64,000 nucleotides of DNA from Actinoalloteichus hymeniacidonis (GCF_014203365.1 NZ_JACHIS010000001.1:5332001-5396000); one strand, 5' to 3'; shown: positions 8,814 to 18,523, numbered from the stretch's first letter. Numbers and translations are program-made. The notes: generated by a model not told the origin, from the letters alone.

Positions 8814-9408
8814 CCCCGTCTGCTAGCTGCACCACTGCAGGCGCCTGCTGATCCGTTGTACCGCACTCTGCCGCCCGCCGGCAGACATGTCCCGCGCTTG
8901 GGTCGGGAATTCGCACACCAGCCTGAACCTGATTACGCTCCGTGCCAATGGGCGATCCGGGTGAACTATACGGACGATCTGTCACACGGGTGATCCACCG
9001 CCGGTCAACATGGGTCGTTGAGATCGCTGGCTGCATCGCACTCACCCAATCGGTCGATCGCCCGGTTGTAGCACTAAGTGATCTTGATCGGTCGACTGGA
9101 ATCGGTCCGAGAGCAGGCCGAACGCGGATTTCACCACCGTCGCCGAGGCGCCGAACGAGGCCGCCGCGCCACGCCGACGGCGGATGATGCGCGATTCGTC
9201 CACAATGTCCGATTACTTGCGCAAATGACCAGGCAGAGCCCCTGTTGCCCACGCCGAGAATCCGGTAATGCGATCTTCGCCACACTACGTCCAGCGACCG
9301 GACCGGTCCTTCTTCACCCTCGGAGACAACCTGGTGTCGACCATGGTCCGATCAGATTAACTCAATCAAGTTTGTGGTTGAACGAACTCCGGATTTGGTC
9401 ACTTTCCG
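8814..9408. other. Intergenic region without a supported gene
   Basis: About 595 bases separate the start of the leftward 55-residue gene from the end of the leftward DUF2332 gene. The frames that cross it have arginine- and proline-rich translations without recognisable domains. AT-richer patches occur around 8930-9075 and 9340-9420. The promoter of the small-membrane-protein/PH operon is expected in the left part. I see no hairpin or RNA gene that I can defend. Confidence 0.5.
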
Positions 9409-10557
9409 CTATAGAACCCCCCAATCCATCCGCCGACCGTGTGCATCCGTCCGCGCGAGGATGGTGGCTTCGGGCACCAGCGGCTTCACTCCGGCCGTAC
9501 TCCGCTCTCGCCACCGCACCATGCCGAGCAGGTGGTCCCCATCCGCTGGGTCGGCCGCACCGGGAGCATCGAAGGCCGCTGCGGGCACGATCGACCTGAA
9601 CGTCTCGATGCCCGGCTCGACACCGACCCACCACAGCGGACGATCTGCGGCCAACGAGCTGAGCTGACGCGCGTAGGCGGCCAGTCTCTCCTCGCCCTCC
9701 CCCGCTAGGCTCCGGCCCTGGATGACCACCAGCGGCGTCTCGTCGGGGATATGAGCCGCTGCGGCGGCCAATCCTTCGATCGGGTCGCCGATCACTAGTT
9801 CAGGTGGCTCTTTGCGCTGAATGGACACAGCGAGTTCCAAACGCCGCAATCGATCGGGTTGATCGGCCCAGACGCAGGCTTCCAACCAGGCGACGTCGTC
9901 GGAGTCGGTCAGGTCCACAGTCACTCGGTCGAGTGCGACCCGACTTCCGATCGCCAGCTTCGCCGACAGCGGTGGCAGCGCAACGCCCTCGGCCGCCCGC
10001 AGCGCCGTGCTGAGTACCAGGGACGTCTTCTTCGGTCCGGCGGCGATCTCGCCGACGCCTGCGCCCTGATAGCGATAGCCGTACCGATGCGGATTCAGCA
10101 GCAGTCCGACGCTGGAGCCCGCGGCGAGCAGGCCCAGCGGGCTACGGGCCTGTTTGGCGATCATGGTCAACGCCGGATAGAACAGCGCGGCCCGCCCGAC
10201 CTCCTCGTCGCAGACCGAGCGGGTCGTGAGCAATCGGACCGCCGAGGCCGAGCGCTCCAGGAGGAAGTCGCGGAACAGTCCCCAGGTCTGCCGGTCCACC
10301 CCGAAGGTCCCGCCGAGCGTCGGATAGTAATTGGAGAGCGTCAGCCAGGGCTCGGCCTGCAGTAGCCGGTGGGCCACCGCGAGCAGCAGGGCGGGCGTCG
10401 CGGTGTTGGGCGGGGCCTGGGCCAACAGGCTGGAGACCTCGGGGTCGGTGGCGGAGTGCGCCGCCAGATGTCGATAGAGCGGCGAGGCTGCGGTCTGGTC
10501 CGACTCGGCGAAGTCCCGGAGTCGGTTTCGGACGAGTTCCAGTTCCGTGCCGTGCAT
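9409..10557 (-). CDS. DUF2332 family protein
   Basis: The 382-residue product matches the actinobacterial DUF2332 family in length and in segments such as SNYYPTLGG and LLNPHRYGYRY, the latter followed by a glycine-rich turn. Members are cytosolic and have no assigned activity. The ATG at 10557 has an AGGAG five bases upstream, which decides the start over longer in-frame extensions that are arginine-rich and non-coding. The gene is divergent from corA across a 338-base region. No operon partner is visible. Confidence 0.9.
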   Translation of the reverse strand: MHGTELELVRNRLRDFAESDQTAASPLYRHLAAHSATDPEVSSLLAQAPPNTATPALLLAVAHRLLQAEPWLTLSNYYPTLGGTFGVDRQTWGLFRDFLLERSASAVRLLTTRSVCDEEVGRAALFYPALTMIAKQARSPLGLLAAGSSVGLLLNPHRYGYRYQGAGVGEIAAGPKKTSLVLSTALRAAEGVALPPLSAKLAIGSRVALDRVTVDLTDSDDVAWLEACVWADQPDRLRRLELAVSIQRKEPPELVIGDPIEGLAAAAAHIPDETPLVVIQGRSLAGEGEERLAAYARQLSSLAADRPLWWVGVEPGIETFRSIVPAAAFDAPGAADPADGDHLLGMVRWRERSTAGVKPLVPEATILARTDAHGRRMDWGVL

Positions 10558-10895
10558 ACGTCTCCTCTGCCGGGCCCGAACGACGGGCGGTGACTCCGGT
10601 CGACCCCCACCAGCGGATGGGCCTCGCCTACCGGGTGGTCCCAGTCTGCCCGGCAGCCGCGTAAGCTGGGCACGCGACTGACGCAGATCTTCCGTCTTTC
10701 GGACGGACTGAGCAGAGGAGGTGGGGAATCGTTGAGTAGCGCTGATAGTCCGTTGCCATGCAGTACGCCCACGTCCCTGTCCTCGCGGGCCGGTCAGCAC
10801 GGCTGATCTCGCCGGAGTCGGCAGGGGCGCCTGAGTTACACCGCTCGATCACGAGCAGTTGACAGGCTCCTCCCCTGCTGCCTCAGGAGGTCGTC
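10558..10895. other. Divergent intergenic region between the DUF2332 gene and corA
   Basis: This 338-base region must hold the promoters of both flanking genes. The only named signal I can point to is the strong GGAGG of corA. A TTGACA at 10859-10864 looks like a -35 hexamer for corA but has no convincing -10 element at 16-18 bases. No metal riboswitch fold was recognised. Confidence 0.4.
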
Positions 10896-11978
10896 ATGGC
10901 AGTTCTCCCTTCGCGGATTCTCCGCAATCGTTCAACACGCTCACCTGCATCGAGGCCTGCGCAGGCGGAACGCAGCGAGGTCAACTCCGTCGTCGACTGC
11001 GCGGTCTACGTGGACGGCGGCAGGCTGCCAGGGCATCGGACGCACGGCGAGGCCCTCGCCGAGGTCCGCAGGCGCGGCACCGGCTTCGTCTGGATCGGGC
11101 TGCACGAGCCGACCGAGAACGACATCAAGGGCATCGCCGAGACCTTCGATCTGCACGAGTTGGCGGTCGAGGACGCGGTGCACGCGCACCAGCGCCCCAA
11201 GCTCGAACGCTATGGCGACACCCTGTTCATGGTGCTCAAGACCATCCGCTACCTCGCAGAAGCGGACCCGCGGCAGACCGGTGAGGTCGTGGAGAGCGGC
11301 GAGATGATGGTCTTCCTCGGCCGTGATTTCGTCCTCACGGTTCGGCACGGCAACCACTCCGGCCTGGCCGGTGTCCGACGACAGCTCGAAGCCGATCCGG
11401 AGCACCTCGCGTTGGGGCCCGCGGTCGTGCTGCACGCCATCGCCGATCAGGTCGTCGACAGCTATCTCGCCGTGGGCGCGGTGTTGGAGACCGCGATCGA
11501 CGAGATGGAGGCGCGGGTCTTCGCTCCGAAGACCACGGTGGACGCCGAACAGATCTATCTGCTCAAGCGTGAGGTCCTCGAACTGCGCAGAGCGGTCAAA
11601 CCGTTGGGCACCCCGTTGCGCAGGCTGGCCGACGGCTACAGCGCCGTGGTGCCGGAGAAGGTCCGGTCGTATTTCCGCGACGTCGAGGACCACCTGACGA
11701 AGGTCTCCGAGCAGGTCGCCGGGTTCGACGAACTGTTGACGACCCTGGTGGACGCCGCGCTGGCCAAGATCACGCTTCGGCAGAGCAGCGACATGCGCAA
11801 GATCACCTCGTGGGCGGCGATCATCTCGGTGCCCACCATGGTCGCGGGCATTTACGGGATGAACTTCGACTACATCCCGGAACTGCACTACCAGTACAGC
11901 TATCCCGTTGTGCTGCTGGTCATCCTGGGCAGCTGTCTCACCCTCTATCGCACCTTCCGCCGCAACGGCTGGCTCTAG
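10896..11978 (+). CDS. corA: CorA-type divalent cation transporter
   Basis: The 360-residue protein has the CorA layout: a large N-terminal cytoplasmic domain of alternating beta strands and helices, a long helical stalk, then two transmembrane helices near the C-terminus. The selectivity motif GMN is at residues 321-323 in IYGMNFDY. It would let magnesium or cobalt ions flow through the cytoplasmic membrane as a pentamer. GGAGG with good spacing supports the ATG start. The gene lies close to the sugABC operon, as Rv1239c corA does in mycobacteria. Confidence 0.93.
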   Translation: MAVLPSRILRNRSTRSPASRPAQAERSEVNSVVDCAVYVDGGRLPGHRTHGEALAEVRRRGTGFVWIGLHEPTENDIKGIAETFDLHELAVEDAVHAHQRPKLERYGDTLFMVLKTIRYLAEADPRQTGEVVESGEMMVFLGRDFVLTVRHGNHSGLAGVRRQLEADPEHLALGPAVVLHAIADQVVDSYLAVGAVLETAIDEMEARVFAPKTTVDAEQIYLLKREVLELRRAVKPLGTPLRRLADGYSAVVPEKVRSYFRDVEDHLTKVSEQVAGFDELLTTLVDAALAKITLRQSSDMRKITSWAAIISVPTMVAGIYGMNFDYIPELHYQYSYPVVLLVILGSCLTLYRTFRRNGWL

Positions 11979-12023
11979 CCGCCGCGCGCGATCCGAGATC
12001 ACACGAGAAAGGACGGTGACACG

Positions 12024-12134
12024 GTGATCCGTCTCATCGGAAACCTACGATTCTGGGCTCTGACGGGCATCCTGCTGTGGATCGCCGTCGTCACGGTGTT
12101 AATCGCCGTCGACGGTGTCCCCAGCTGGAATTAG
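12024..12134 (+). CDS. Putative 36-residue membrane peptide
   Basis: A short frame after corA encodes MIRLIGNLRFWALTG, a hydrophobic helix of about 18 residues, and a short tail ending in SWN. AAAGGA lies about ten bases before the GTG start. Amphipathic start, helix and polar tail look like a real single-pass micropeptide, but the evidence is only the frame itself. It could be cotranscribed with corA, whose stop is 45 bases upstream. It may also be chance, so confidence is low. Confidence 0.38.
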   Translation: MIRLIGNLRFWALTGILLWIAVVTVLIAVDGVPSWN

Positions 12135-12323
12135 TCGACTAGCCGCACCCCAACCACCGCCGTCACACGCCCCGGCTGATCAGGGGCAACGCTGCGGGTG
12201 GTCGGCCGTCGTTACCGCTAAGAGCACGAACGCACCCGATCGCCAAGATTCTCTCCGGCTTTCCGTTCAACATTCCGGCGCCCTGCTGCGTGTGAGGAGC
12301 GACCGGAACAGGAAGGCAGGCAT

Positions 12324-12842
12324 GTGACGTTCGACGACTTCGTCACCACCCGACTCGGTGATCTGCTGCGTTACGCAACGGTGCTGTCCTGCGATCCACA
12401 TCTAGCGCAGGACATCGTTCAGGAGGTCTTACTCCGCGCCCAAGGACGATGGCGGCGGATCGAGAACCTGGACTCGCCACTGCATTACGTGCGTCGGATG
12501 GTGACCAACGAATACCTCTCCTGGCGCCGCAGACGCACCACGAGAGATGTGAGTGTCCCGCCGGAAACGCTCGGCGGACTCGCCGGAGCGGGCCAGGACC
12601 CGATCTCGGCCTATGACGAGCGCGATGCGATGTTGACTCGGATCGCCTCGCTGCCGCCGAGACAACGAGCGGCACTGGTCCTTCGGTACTACGAGGGACT
12701 ACCCCATGCGGAGATCGCCTCGATCATGCGCTGCTCGGAGGGAACGGCGCGCAGCAATATCTCTCGTGCGCTCTCGACATTGCGCGGCGAAACCCGTTCG
12801 AAGGACATCGTTTCAGCCGGCTCGCTGGGTAAGGAGTGGTGA
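12324..12842 (+). CDS. ECF RNA polymerase sigma factor (SigE-family, TIGR02983 type)
   Basis: The 172-residue protein has sigma region 2 (DIVQEVLLRAQGRW, with a downstream YLSWRRRRTT promoter-melting segment) and region 4 ending in a helix-turn-helix (HAEIASIMRCSEGTARSNISRAL). It begins MTFDDFV from a GTG with GGAAGG upstream. The short form without extra domains fits the SigE-family sigma-70 factors abundant in actinomycetes, not the true SigE at 25.5 kb. The next gene overlaps or abuts its stop codon and encodes a membrane protein, suggesting a sigma/anti-sigma-type pair. Target promoters are unknown. Confidence 0.92.
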   Translation: MTFDDFVTTRLGDLLRYATVLSCDPHLAQDIVQEVLLRAQGRWRRIENLDSPLHYVRRMVTNEYLSWRRRRTTRDVSVPPETLGGLAGAGQDPISAYDERDAMLTRIASLPPRQRAALVLRYYEGLPHAEIASIMRCSEGTARSNISRALSTLRGETRSKDIVSAGSLGKEW

Positions 12843-12847
12843 GCGAC

Positions 12848-13948
12848 ATGGACACCTCACAGACCGAGGAACTGATCCAGTCCGCACTGGCACGGCAGGC
12901 GGAGGCGGCACCACCACCCGGCGACATGGTCACGCGGCTACCGAAGCTTCAGGCGCGACGGCGCCAGCGAAATGCCCTGACCGGACTCGCCGTGGTCGCC
13001 GTGCTGGGGGCGATGGCGGTTCCGACCCTGCTGCGTACGCTGCCGGGCGATTCCACGCCGCAGCCTGCGGTGGTTCCGACGGAGACCAGTTCCGTCGAGG
13101 AACCGGAACCGTCGGGAATCACGATGCGGTACACGGCGGATTGGATTCCCGATGGCTTTACCGAGATCGCCCGGTCGGCCGAGTTCAACCGCCCGAACCC
13201 GCAATACAGGTATTGGGCACCCGTGGAAGAACTCGGGGATCAGGATCCGAGCTGGATGCGACAGAACCGGATCAGGTTGACGGTGCACGAACCGACCGCA
13301 CCCGCCTGGGATGTGGCGGACATTCTCACCGATGAGCGCCCCATCAACGGACATCCGTCATACGGGGAAATGAGTACGTATGACTTCCGGTTGATGTGGA
13401 TGCCCGACGACGAGACGGTCTTGCACGTAGCGGTCGCCGAGATCCCCGGAGCCGACATCGAGGAAATCGCCTATCGCGTTGCCGAGTCGGTCCGGCCGGA
13501 CGGCGAAACGCTCCTGCAGCCCGCAGTCGAAGCGCAGTGGGTTCCCCCGACGATGGAACTCGCGAGCACTCTGGTGTTTGAGAGCAGCGCGGACTGGGGC
13601 GCGCGTATCTCGGTCCGCCGGCCTGCGGACGATCCAGCCGACGAAGTATGGCTGACCGGCGAGTTCCTGCCCGCCCCATCGCAGGACATCGAGTACGGCG
13701 AGGGCGTGCCGGTCCAGGTCGGCGGGCACGAGGGGACGTTCTGGGCCGGCTTTGATGGGGGCGAGGCCTATATGAACGCTCGGTTGAAGGTGGAGCTACC
13801 AGATGGCCGTTGGCTATACGCCCGGCTCGACGGCGGCGACGGATACACCGAGGCGGACCCCGAACTCGGCTCCGAGGAGAACATGATCCGCTTCGCCGAG
13901 GGACTGATCCTGCAGCCCGAGCCCGAGGGTGGCTGGTTCGGCGAATGA
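12848..13948 (+). CDS. Single-pass membrane protein paired with the sigma factor (candidate anti-sigma)
   Basis: The 366-residue protein has about 42 cytoplasmic residues rich in Gln and Arg, one transmembrane helix at about 43-62, and a long acidic extracytoplasmic domain. No zinc-binding HxxxCxxC motif of classical anti-sigma factors is present. AAGGAG at 12831-12836 is best spaced for the ATG at 12848; GTG codons at 12836 and 12839 overlapping the sigma stop are alternatives. Position immediately after the sigma gene is the main argument for a regulatory role. The external domain shows no enzyme motif, and its sensing function is inference. Confidence 0.85.
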   Translation: MDTSQTEELIQSALARQAEAAPPPGDMVTRLPKLQARRRQRNALTGLAVVAVLGAMAVPTLLRTLPGDSTPQPAVVPTETSSVEEPEPSGITMRYTADWIPDGFTEIARSAEFNRPNPQYRYWAPVEELGDQDPSWMRQNRIRLTVHEPTAPAWDVADILTDERPINGHPSYGEMSTYDFRLMWMPDDETVLHVAVAEIPGADIEEIAYRVAESVRPDGETLLQPAVEAQWVPPTMELASTLVFESSADWGARISVRRPADDPADEVWLTGEFLPAPSQDIEYGEGVPVQVGGHEGTFWAGFDGGEAYMNARLKVELPDGRWLYARLDGGDGYTEADPELGSEENMIRFAEGLILQPEPEGGWFGE

Positions 13949-14003
13949 GCCACGGGGCCGGGGCCGAGCTTTTGAGGGTGGCCTCGGCCGGATAACGGGG
14001 AAA

Positions 14004-14037
14004 ATGGGGCGTCGTTCATACGTGAGCGACGCCCCAT
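14004..14037. terminator. Bidirectional hairpin terminator
   Basis: A 15-bp stem, with arms 14004-14018 and 14023-14037 (left arm starting ATGGGGCGTCG, one G-T pair), encloses a 4-base TACG loop. It lies between the convergent membrane-protein and sugC genes, so it can end transcription in both directions. There is a short A-run on its left side. Confidence 0.85.
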
Positions 14038-14066
14038 CACCGTCTCAGCCGGGGCCGAGTTACTGC

Positions 14067-15245
14067 TCAGGCCTCCCGGGTCAGATTCCGCCCGTCGGCC
14101 GGGTCGAACAGCTGGATCTTGTCGGCGTCGAACCAGACCTCGTGGTTGGCGCCCTCCCTGGCCGCCGAGGTCGCGGCGAGTCGGGTCACCAGGTGCCCGT
14201 CCGAGGAGGGGACGTCCGAGGTGCCCGCGTCGGCGGCCAACTCGTCCAGCTCCGCGGAACTCGCCCGCTCCTCGACCGCCAGGTAGACGTACTTGTCCGA
14301 GCCCATCGACTCGACCACGTCGACCTCGGCGGTGAACAGGCCGCCCTGGCCGCGCAGCGATTCATCCACGTGCGAGGCATCCTCGAAATGCTCCGGTCGG
14401 ACCCCGAGGATCACCTCGCGTGGCGCCTTCGACTGCTCCAGCAGCCGACGGATCCGGTCGGTGATGCGCACCGAACCCAACGGCGTGCGCAGGGTGTCGT
14501 CGGCGATCTCACCCGTCAGGAAGTTCATCGCGGGCGAGCCGATGAATCCCGCGACGAACAGGTTCGCCGGATGGTCGTAGAGGAACTGCGGCGAGCCGAT
14601 CTGCTGCACCGCACCGCCGCGCATCACCACCACCCGATCGCCGAGGGTCATCGCCTCGGTCTGATCGTGGGTGACGTAGACCATCGTGGTGCCCAGCTTC
14701 TTCTGCAGTTTGGACACCGAGGTCCGCATCTGCACCCGCAGCTTGGCGTCCAGGTTGGACAGCGGCTCGTCCATCAGGAAGGCCTTGGGATTACGGACGA
14801 TCGCCCGACCCATCGCCACCCGCTGCCGCTGCCCACCGGACAGGTTCGCGGGCTTGCGCTCCAGATGTTGGGTGAGATCCAGCGTCTTGGCTGCCTCGGC
14901 CACCTTGGCGTCGACCGTGGCGTCGTCGACCTTGGCCAGCCGAAGCGGGAAGGCCATGTTCTCCCGCACCGTCATGTGCGGGTAGAGCGCGTAGGACTGG
15001 AACACCATCGCGATGTCCCGGTCCTTGGGCGCCCGGTCGTTGACCCGTTCCCCGCCGATCCGCAGCTCACCCGAGGTGATGTCCTCCAGGCCCGCGATCA
15101 TGTTCAGCGTGGTGGACTTCCCGCAGCCCGACGGGCCGACCAGGATGACGAACTCGCCGTCGGCGATCTCGATGTCCACGTCCTGCACCGCGACAGCGCC
15201 GTCAGGATATTGCTTGGTCACCTTGTCCAGGACTATCTCAGCCAC
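14067..15245 (-). CDS. sugC: Trehalose ABC importer ATPase
   Basis: This 392-residue ATPase has Walker A GPSGCGKST at residues 37-45, the signature LSGGQRQ at 135-141 and Walker B FLMDEP at 156-161. A C-terminal regulatory OB-fold region of about 150 residues is typical of MsiK/UgpC/SugC proteins. It energises uptake of a disaccharide, by context trehalose. It follows sugB after eight bases in an lpqY-sugA-sugB-sugC operon. A Ser/Asp/Glu-rich stretch at about residues 325-345 is an insertion not usually conserved. The terminator at 14004-14037 closes the operon. Confidence 0.92.
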   Translation of the reverse strand: MAEIVLDKVTKQYPDGAVAVQDVDIEIADGEFVILVGPSGCGKSTTLNMIAGLEDITSGELRIGGERVNDRAPKDRDIAMVFQSYALYPHMTVRENMAFPLRLAKVDDATVDAKVAEAAKTLDLTQHLERKPANLSGGQRQRVAMGRAIVRNPKAFLMDEPLSNLDAKLRVQMRTSVSKLQKKLGTTMVYVTHDQTEAMTLGDRVVVMRGGAVQQIGSPQFLYDHPANLFVAGFIGSPAMNFLTGEIADDTLRTPLGSVRITDRIRRLLEQSKAPREVILGVRPEHFEDASHVDESLRGQGGLFTAEVDVVESMGSDKYVYLAVEERASSAELDELAADAGTSDVPSSDGHLVTRLAATSAAREGANHEVWFDADKIQLFDPADGRNLTREA

Positions 15246-15253
15246 TGGTCACC

Positions 15254-16099
15254 TCATCCCTTCACGGCGCCGGAGGTCAGCCCGGCGACGATGCGGCGTT
15301 GGAAGAACAACACGAACAGAATGATCGGGATCGTGATCACCACGGCCGCCGCGGAGATCGATCCGGTCGGATCCTCGAACTGCGAGTCACCGGTGAAGAA
15401 CGACAGCGCCACCGGCACGGTCCTGGACGCCTCCGTCGAGGTGAGCGTCAGGGCGAACAGGAAGTCGTTCCAGCAGAAGATGAACACCAGGATCGCGGTG
15501 GTGAAGACACCGGGAGCGGCCAGCGGGGCGATGACCCGACGGAAGGCCTGCGCGGGCGTGGCACCGTCCATCTTCGCCGCCTTCTCCAGCTCCCAGGGGA
15601 TCTCTCGGAAGAAGGCCGACAGCGTGTAGATCGCCAGCGGCAACGAGAAGGTGATGTAGGGCAGGACCAGTCCCAACCAGGTGTCGAACAGGCCGAGCGC
15701 GCGTTCGATCTCGAACAGCGGCGAGACCAGCGAGATCTGCGGGAACATCGCGATGAGCAGCGACACCCCCACCAACAGCCGCTTGCCGGGGAACTGCAGG
15801 CGGGCGATCGCATAGGCGGCCATGGTGCCGAACACCACGGCGATCAGCGTCGCGATGAGCGCGATGCCGATCGAGTTGAACAGCGCCCGGGTGAACTGGT
15901 CGGTGCTGAAGATGGACTGGTAGTTCTCCAGCGTCCATTCGGCGGGGATGAAGTTCCCGTCGTTGATCGTGCCGGGGGTCTTGAAGGACAGCGACACGAT
16001 CCACAGCATCGGCACCAGCGCGTACACCACGACGACCGCGTTGATGAGACCCCAGCCGACCTTGCGCTTGGTGGTCCCGGTCGCACCGAAGGCGGCCAT
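15254..16099 (-). CDS. sugB: Trehalose ABC importer permease
   Basis: This 281-residue MalG-type permease has six predicted transmembrane helices and the EAA loop at about residues 171-192 ([13 protein letters not shown]), which docks the ATPase. Its start overlaps the sugA stop by one base, indicating translational coupling. Together with SugA it forms the membrane channel of the LpqY-SugABC importer. Mycobacterial orthologs recover trehalose released during mycolate metabolism; the physiological source here may differ. Confidence 0.92.
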   Translation of the reverse strand: MAAFGATGTTKRKVGWGLINAVVVVYALVPMLWIVSLSFKTPGTINDGNFIPAEWTLENYQSIFSTDQFTRALFNSIGIALIATLIAVVFGTMAAYAIARLQFPGKRLLVGVSLLIAMFPQISLVSPLFEIERALGLFDTWLGLVLPYITFSLPLAIYTLSAFFREIPWELEKAAKMDGATPAQAFRRVIAPLAAPGVFTTAILVFIFCWNDFLFALTLTSTEASRTVPVALSFFTGDSQFEDPTGSISAAAVVITIPIILFVLFFQRRIVAGLTSGAVKG

Positions 16100-17052
16100 C
16101 AGCGCCTCCCCTCGTTATCGCTGCCCGGCGCCGAGGTACCGAACAACTTGATGAAGATGAACGCGATGATCGCCACCGCAATGAAGATCAACACCGACAT
16201 CGTCGAGCCGATACCGAGGTTCAACCCCTTGATCAGGTTGGTCTGCGCGAGCATCGAGACCGACGAGGTGTCCTGCGCTCCCGAGGTCAGCACGTAGATG
16301 TTGTCGAAGACCCGGAAGGCATCGAGGGTGCGGAACAACAGCGCCACCAGGATGGCGGGCTTCATCACCGGGATGATCACCTTGGTGAACCGCTGCCAAC
16401 CGCCGGCGCCATCGATCGCGGCCGCCTTGATGAGGTCGTTCGGCACCAGCGCCAAGCCCGCCATCAGCAACAACGCCATGAACGGCGTGGTCTTCCACAC
16501 CTCGGCCAGGATGATGATGCCCAGCGCGCTGGCCTGCTCGGTCAGCGGAGCGCCCTCACCGAAGAGGTTGGCCAGATAGCCGGTCTCCGGGGTCCAGGCG
16601 TACCGCCAGGAGAAGGCGGCCACGACGGTCACGACGCCGTAGGGAACCAACGCGGAGGTGCGAACCAACCCGCGACCGACGATGGTCCGATGCATGACCA
16701 GGGCCAAGGCCATGCCCAGCACCAGCTCGATCGCCACCGAGACCAGGGTGATCAGCGCGGTCACTCCGAAGGCGCTCCACCAGTACCCGTTGGTCAGCAC
16801 CGTGACGTAGTTCTCGAACCAGATGAACTGGCGTTCGTCCGGGAACTTGAGGTCGAATCGCTGCAGCGACAGCCAGACCGAGTAGATGATCGGCCAAGCC
16901 GTCACCAACACCATGATCAACGCGGCGGGCGCGCAGAGCAGCCAGCCTAACCTGCGCTCGGCCCGGCGCCCCTCGGACAGCGGTGCCCGACCCCGACGCT
17001 TCGGGGTCGTCGCCTCGGCGGCCGTCGATGTTGTGGTGGTCTCCTCGCTCAC
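16099..17052 (-). CDS. sugA: Trehalose ABC importer permease
   Basis: This 317-residue MalF-type permease has a Thr-rich cytoplasmic N-terminus of about 35 residues followed by six membrane helices. The EAA loop reads [13 protein letters not shown]. The start overlaps the lpqY stop by four bases (ATGA). Together with SugB it forms the translocation path. Mycobacterial SugA (Rv1236) has the same place in the operon, directly after the solute-binding lipoprotein. Confidence 0.92.
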   Translation of the reverse strand: MSEETTTTSTAAEATTPKRRGRAPLSEGRRAERRLGWLLCAPAALIMVLVTAWPIIYSVWLSLQRFDLKFPDERQFIWFENYVTVLTNGYWWSAFGVTALITLVSVAIELVLGMALALVMHRTIVGRGLVRTSALVPYGVVTVVAAFSWRYAWTPETGYLANLFGEGAPLTEQASALGIIILAEVWKTTPFMALLLMAGLALVPNDLIKAAAIDGAGGWQRFTKVIIPVMKPAILVALLFRTLDAFRVFDNIYVLTSGAQDTSSVSMLAQTNLIKGLNLGIGSTMSVLIFIAVAIIAFIFIKLFGTSAPGSDNEGRR

Positions 17053-18332
17053 GGCAGGACCCCCTTCGACTCCAGTGCGTCCTGAACGGACAGTCGCAGT
17101 GCCTCGGCCGTGGCCTCCGGATCGATCTGCCCCGGCGGCGACAACGTGGCCGCCAACACCGTGGAGACGCTCTGATACGCCGGGGTCAGCGGCCGGTTCG
17201 CGGCGTCCTGTAGTTCTTCGAGGATGACGTCGCGCATCGGATACGCCTCGGCCATCTCCGACTCGGAGTACACGCTCTCGATGGTGGGCGGCACGCCGTC
17301 GTTGATCGCGGAGAACTTCTGGTTCTCGGCATTACGCAGGCAGAGCGCCGCCTCGAAGGCCTCGTCCGGGTGCTCGCTGTACCGGCTGATCCCCAGGTTG
17401 TAGCCGCCGATCGAGACCCGCGACGGCACCCCCGGTTCGACACCCGGATAGCGGGCCCAGCCGACGTTCTCCGCCAGTTCGGGCGCATCGGCCTGCATCG
17501 CGGGGTAGACGAAGGGCCAGTTGAGCTGGAAGGCACCGTTACCCGACTGGAAGGCCAGCCGTGCCTCGTCCTCCATCGCATTGGTGAAGGAGGGGTCGGT
17601 GACGCCCGAGGTGGCGAAGTCCCGCAGGATCTCCAGGCCCCGGACGGCCCCGTCGTCGAACACGGCGCGCTGGCCGTCCTCGGAGAGGATCTCGCCGCCT
17701 GCCGAGGCGACGATGCTGTTGTACATCGCGACCAAGCCCTCGTACTGCGCCCCGGTGGCGTTGACCTGGTAGGTCTCGCCCGCGTCCCGCAGCTCGGTCG
17801 ACATCTCGATCAGCTCGTCCCAGGTCTCCGGCGGCGAGTCGACCAGATCGGTGCGATACCAGAGGAGTTGGACATTGGTGTTCTTCGGCGCGGCATACAC
17901 GCCGTCCTCAAACCTCGCGGAGTCCAACGGCCCCTCCAGAGTGCCGTCCTCGACCTCGGCGAGGTTCTCCCCCGTCCACTCCAGAATCCAACGCGCGCCC
18001 GCGAACTCCTGGGTCCAGGTGATGTCCAAGCCCAGGATGTCCATGCTGGTGTCCTGGGCAGCCAACCGTCGGGCCATCTGGGTGCGCTGATCATCGGCGC
18101 CCCGGGGCAGTTGGTGGTAGACGATGCGATAGCGCCCGTCGGCAGCCGCATTGCAGTTGTCGACGACTTGCTGGAAGTTCTGCTCCGGCGCGTAGTACAG
18201 GTTGATGGTGGTTCCGTCGTCGGCACCGGTGGCGCATCCTGCCAGTGGTGCGACGAGCAGAGCTGCGGCGCATACCGCCGCTCCCCGTCCGGGGGCCTTT
18301 CGTGGTCGCGGCCGAGCTTCGGGACCGCTCAT
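17049..18332 (-). CDS. lpqY: Sugar-binding lipoprotein of the trehalose importer
   Basis: The 427-residue precursor has a twin-basic N-terminus, a hydrophobic stretch and the lipobox LAGC, so it is a membrane-anchored lipoprotein. The mature part is a family 1 extracellular solute-binding protein (segments DILGLDITWTQEFA, PKNTNVQLLWYR, NWPFVYPAM). It would bind trehalose outside the membrane and deliver it to SugAB. The ATG at 18332 follows GGAAGG; the longer frame to 18479 is a non-coding extension that overlaps the upstream inverted repeats. Gene order identifies it as LpqY. Confidence 0.9.
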   Translation of the reverse strand: MSGPEARPRPRKAPGRGAAVCAAALLVAPLAGCATGADDGTTINLYYAPEQNFQQVVDNCNAAADGRYRIVYHQLPRGADDQRTQMARRLAAQDTSMDILGLDITWTQEFAGARWILEWTGENLAEVEDGTLEGPLDSARFEDGVYAAPKNTNVQLLWYRTDLVDSPPETWDELIEMSTELRDAGETYQVNATGAQYEGLVAMYNSIVASAGGEILSEDGQRAVFDDGAVRGLEILRDFATSGVTDPSFTNAMEDEARLAFQSGNGAFQLNWPFVYPAMQADAPELAENVGWARYPGVEPGVPSRVSIGGYNLGISRYSEHPDEAFEAALCLRNAENQKFSAINDGVPPTIESVYSESEMAEAYPMRDVILEELQDAANRPLTPAYQSVSTVLAATLSPPGQIDPEATAEALRLSVQDALESKGVLP

Positions 18333-18453
18333 CCCAGTTTCCTTCCCGCCGCACCGACGCCAGGTCGGCCCGGGCGGTCGTCGACGACCCGGACCACCAC
18401 GCACGGCCGGCACCTCACTGTGCCCATCCCGAAGTTCACCCGTTGGGGTGAGC

Positions 18454-18492
18454 CGGGAACGAGGTGTGAAAGAACCCACACCTCGGGAACGA
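18454..18492. promoter_or_regulatory. Candidate operator upstream of lpqY
   Basis: A 9-bp inverted repeat (18460-18468 CGAGGTGTG and 18477-18485 CACACCTCG) is nested between two direct copies of CGGGAACGA (18454-18462 and 18484-18492). It lies about 122-160 bases upstream of the lpqY start. Symmetry with a short spacer is typical of a dimeric repressor site. The regulator is not in the window as far as I can tell. Confidence 0.5.
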
Positions 18493-18523
18493 TGGGTAGA
18501 ACCTAGGCCGGACGATCACCGGT

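Noticed and set aside
10859-10895. TTGACA as a corA promoter -35
   Set aside because: No TANNNT at the proper distance before the ribosome-binding site; left as a comment only.
15299-16297. 332-codon plus-strand frame across sugA and sugB
   Set aside because: It consists of low-complexity charged residues and lies opposite permeases with clear EAA motifs.
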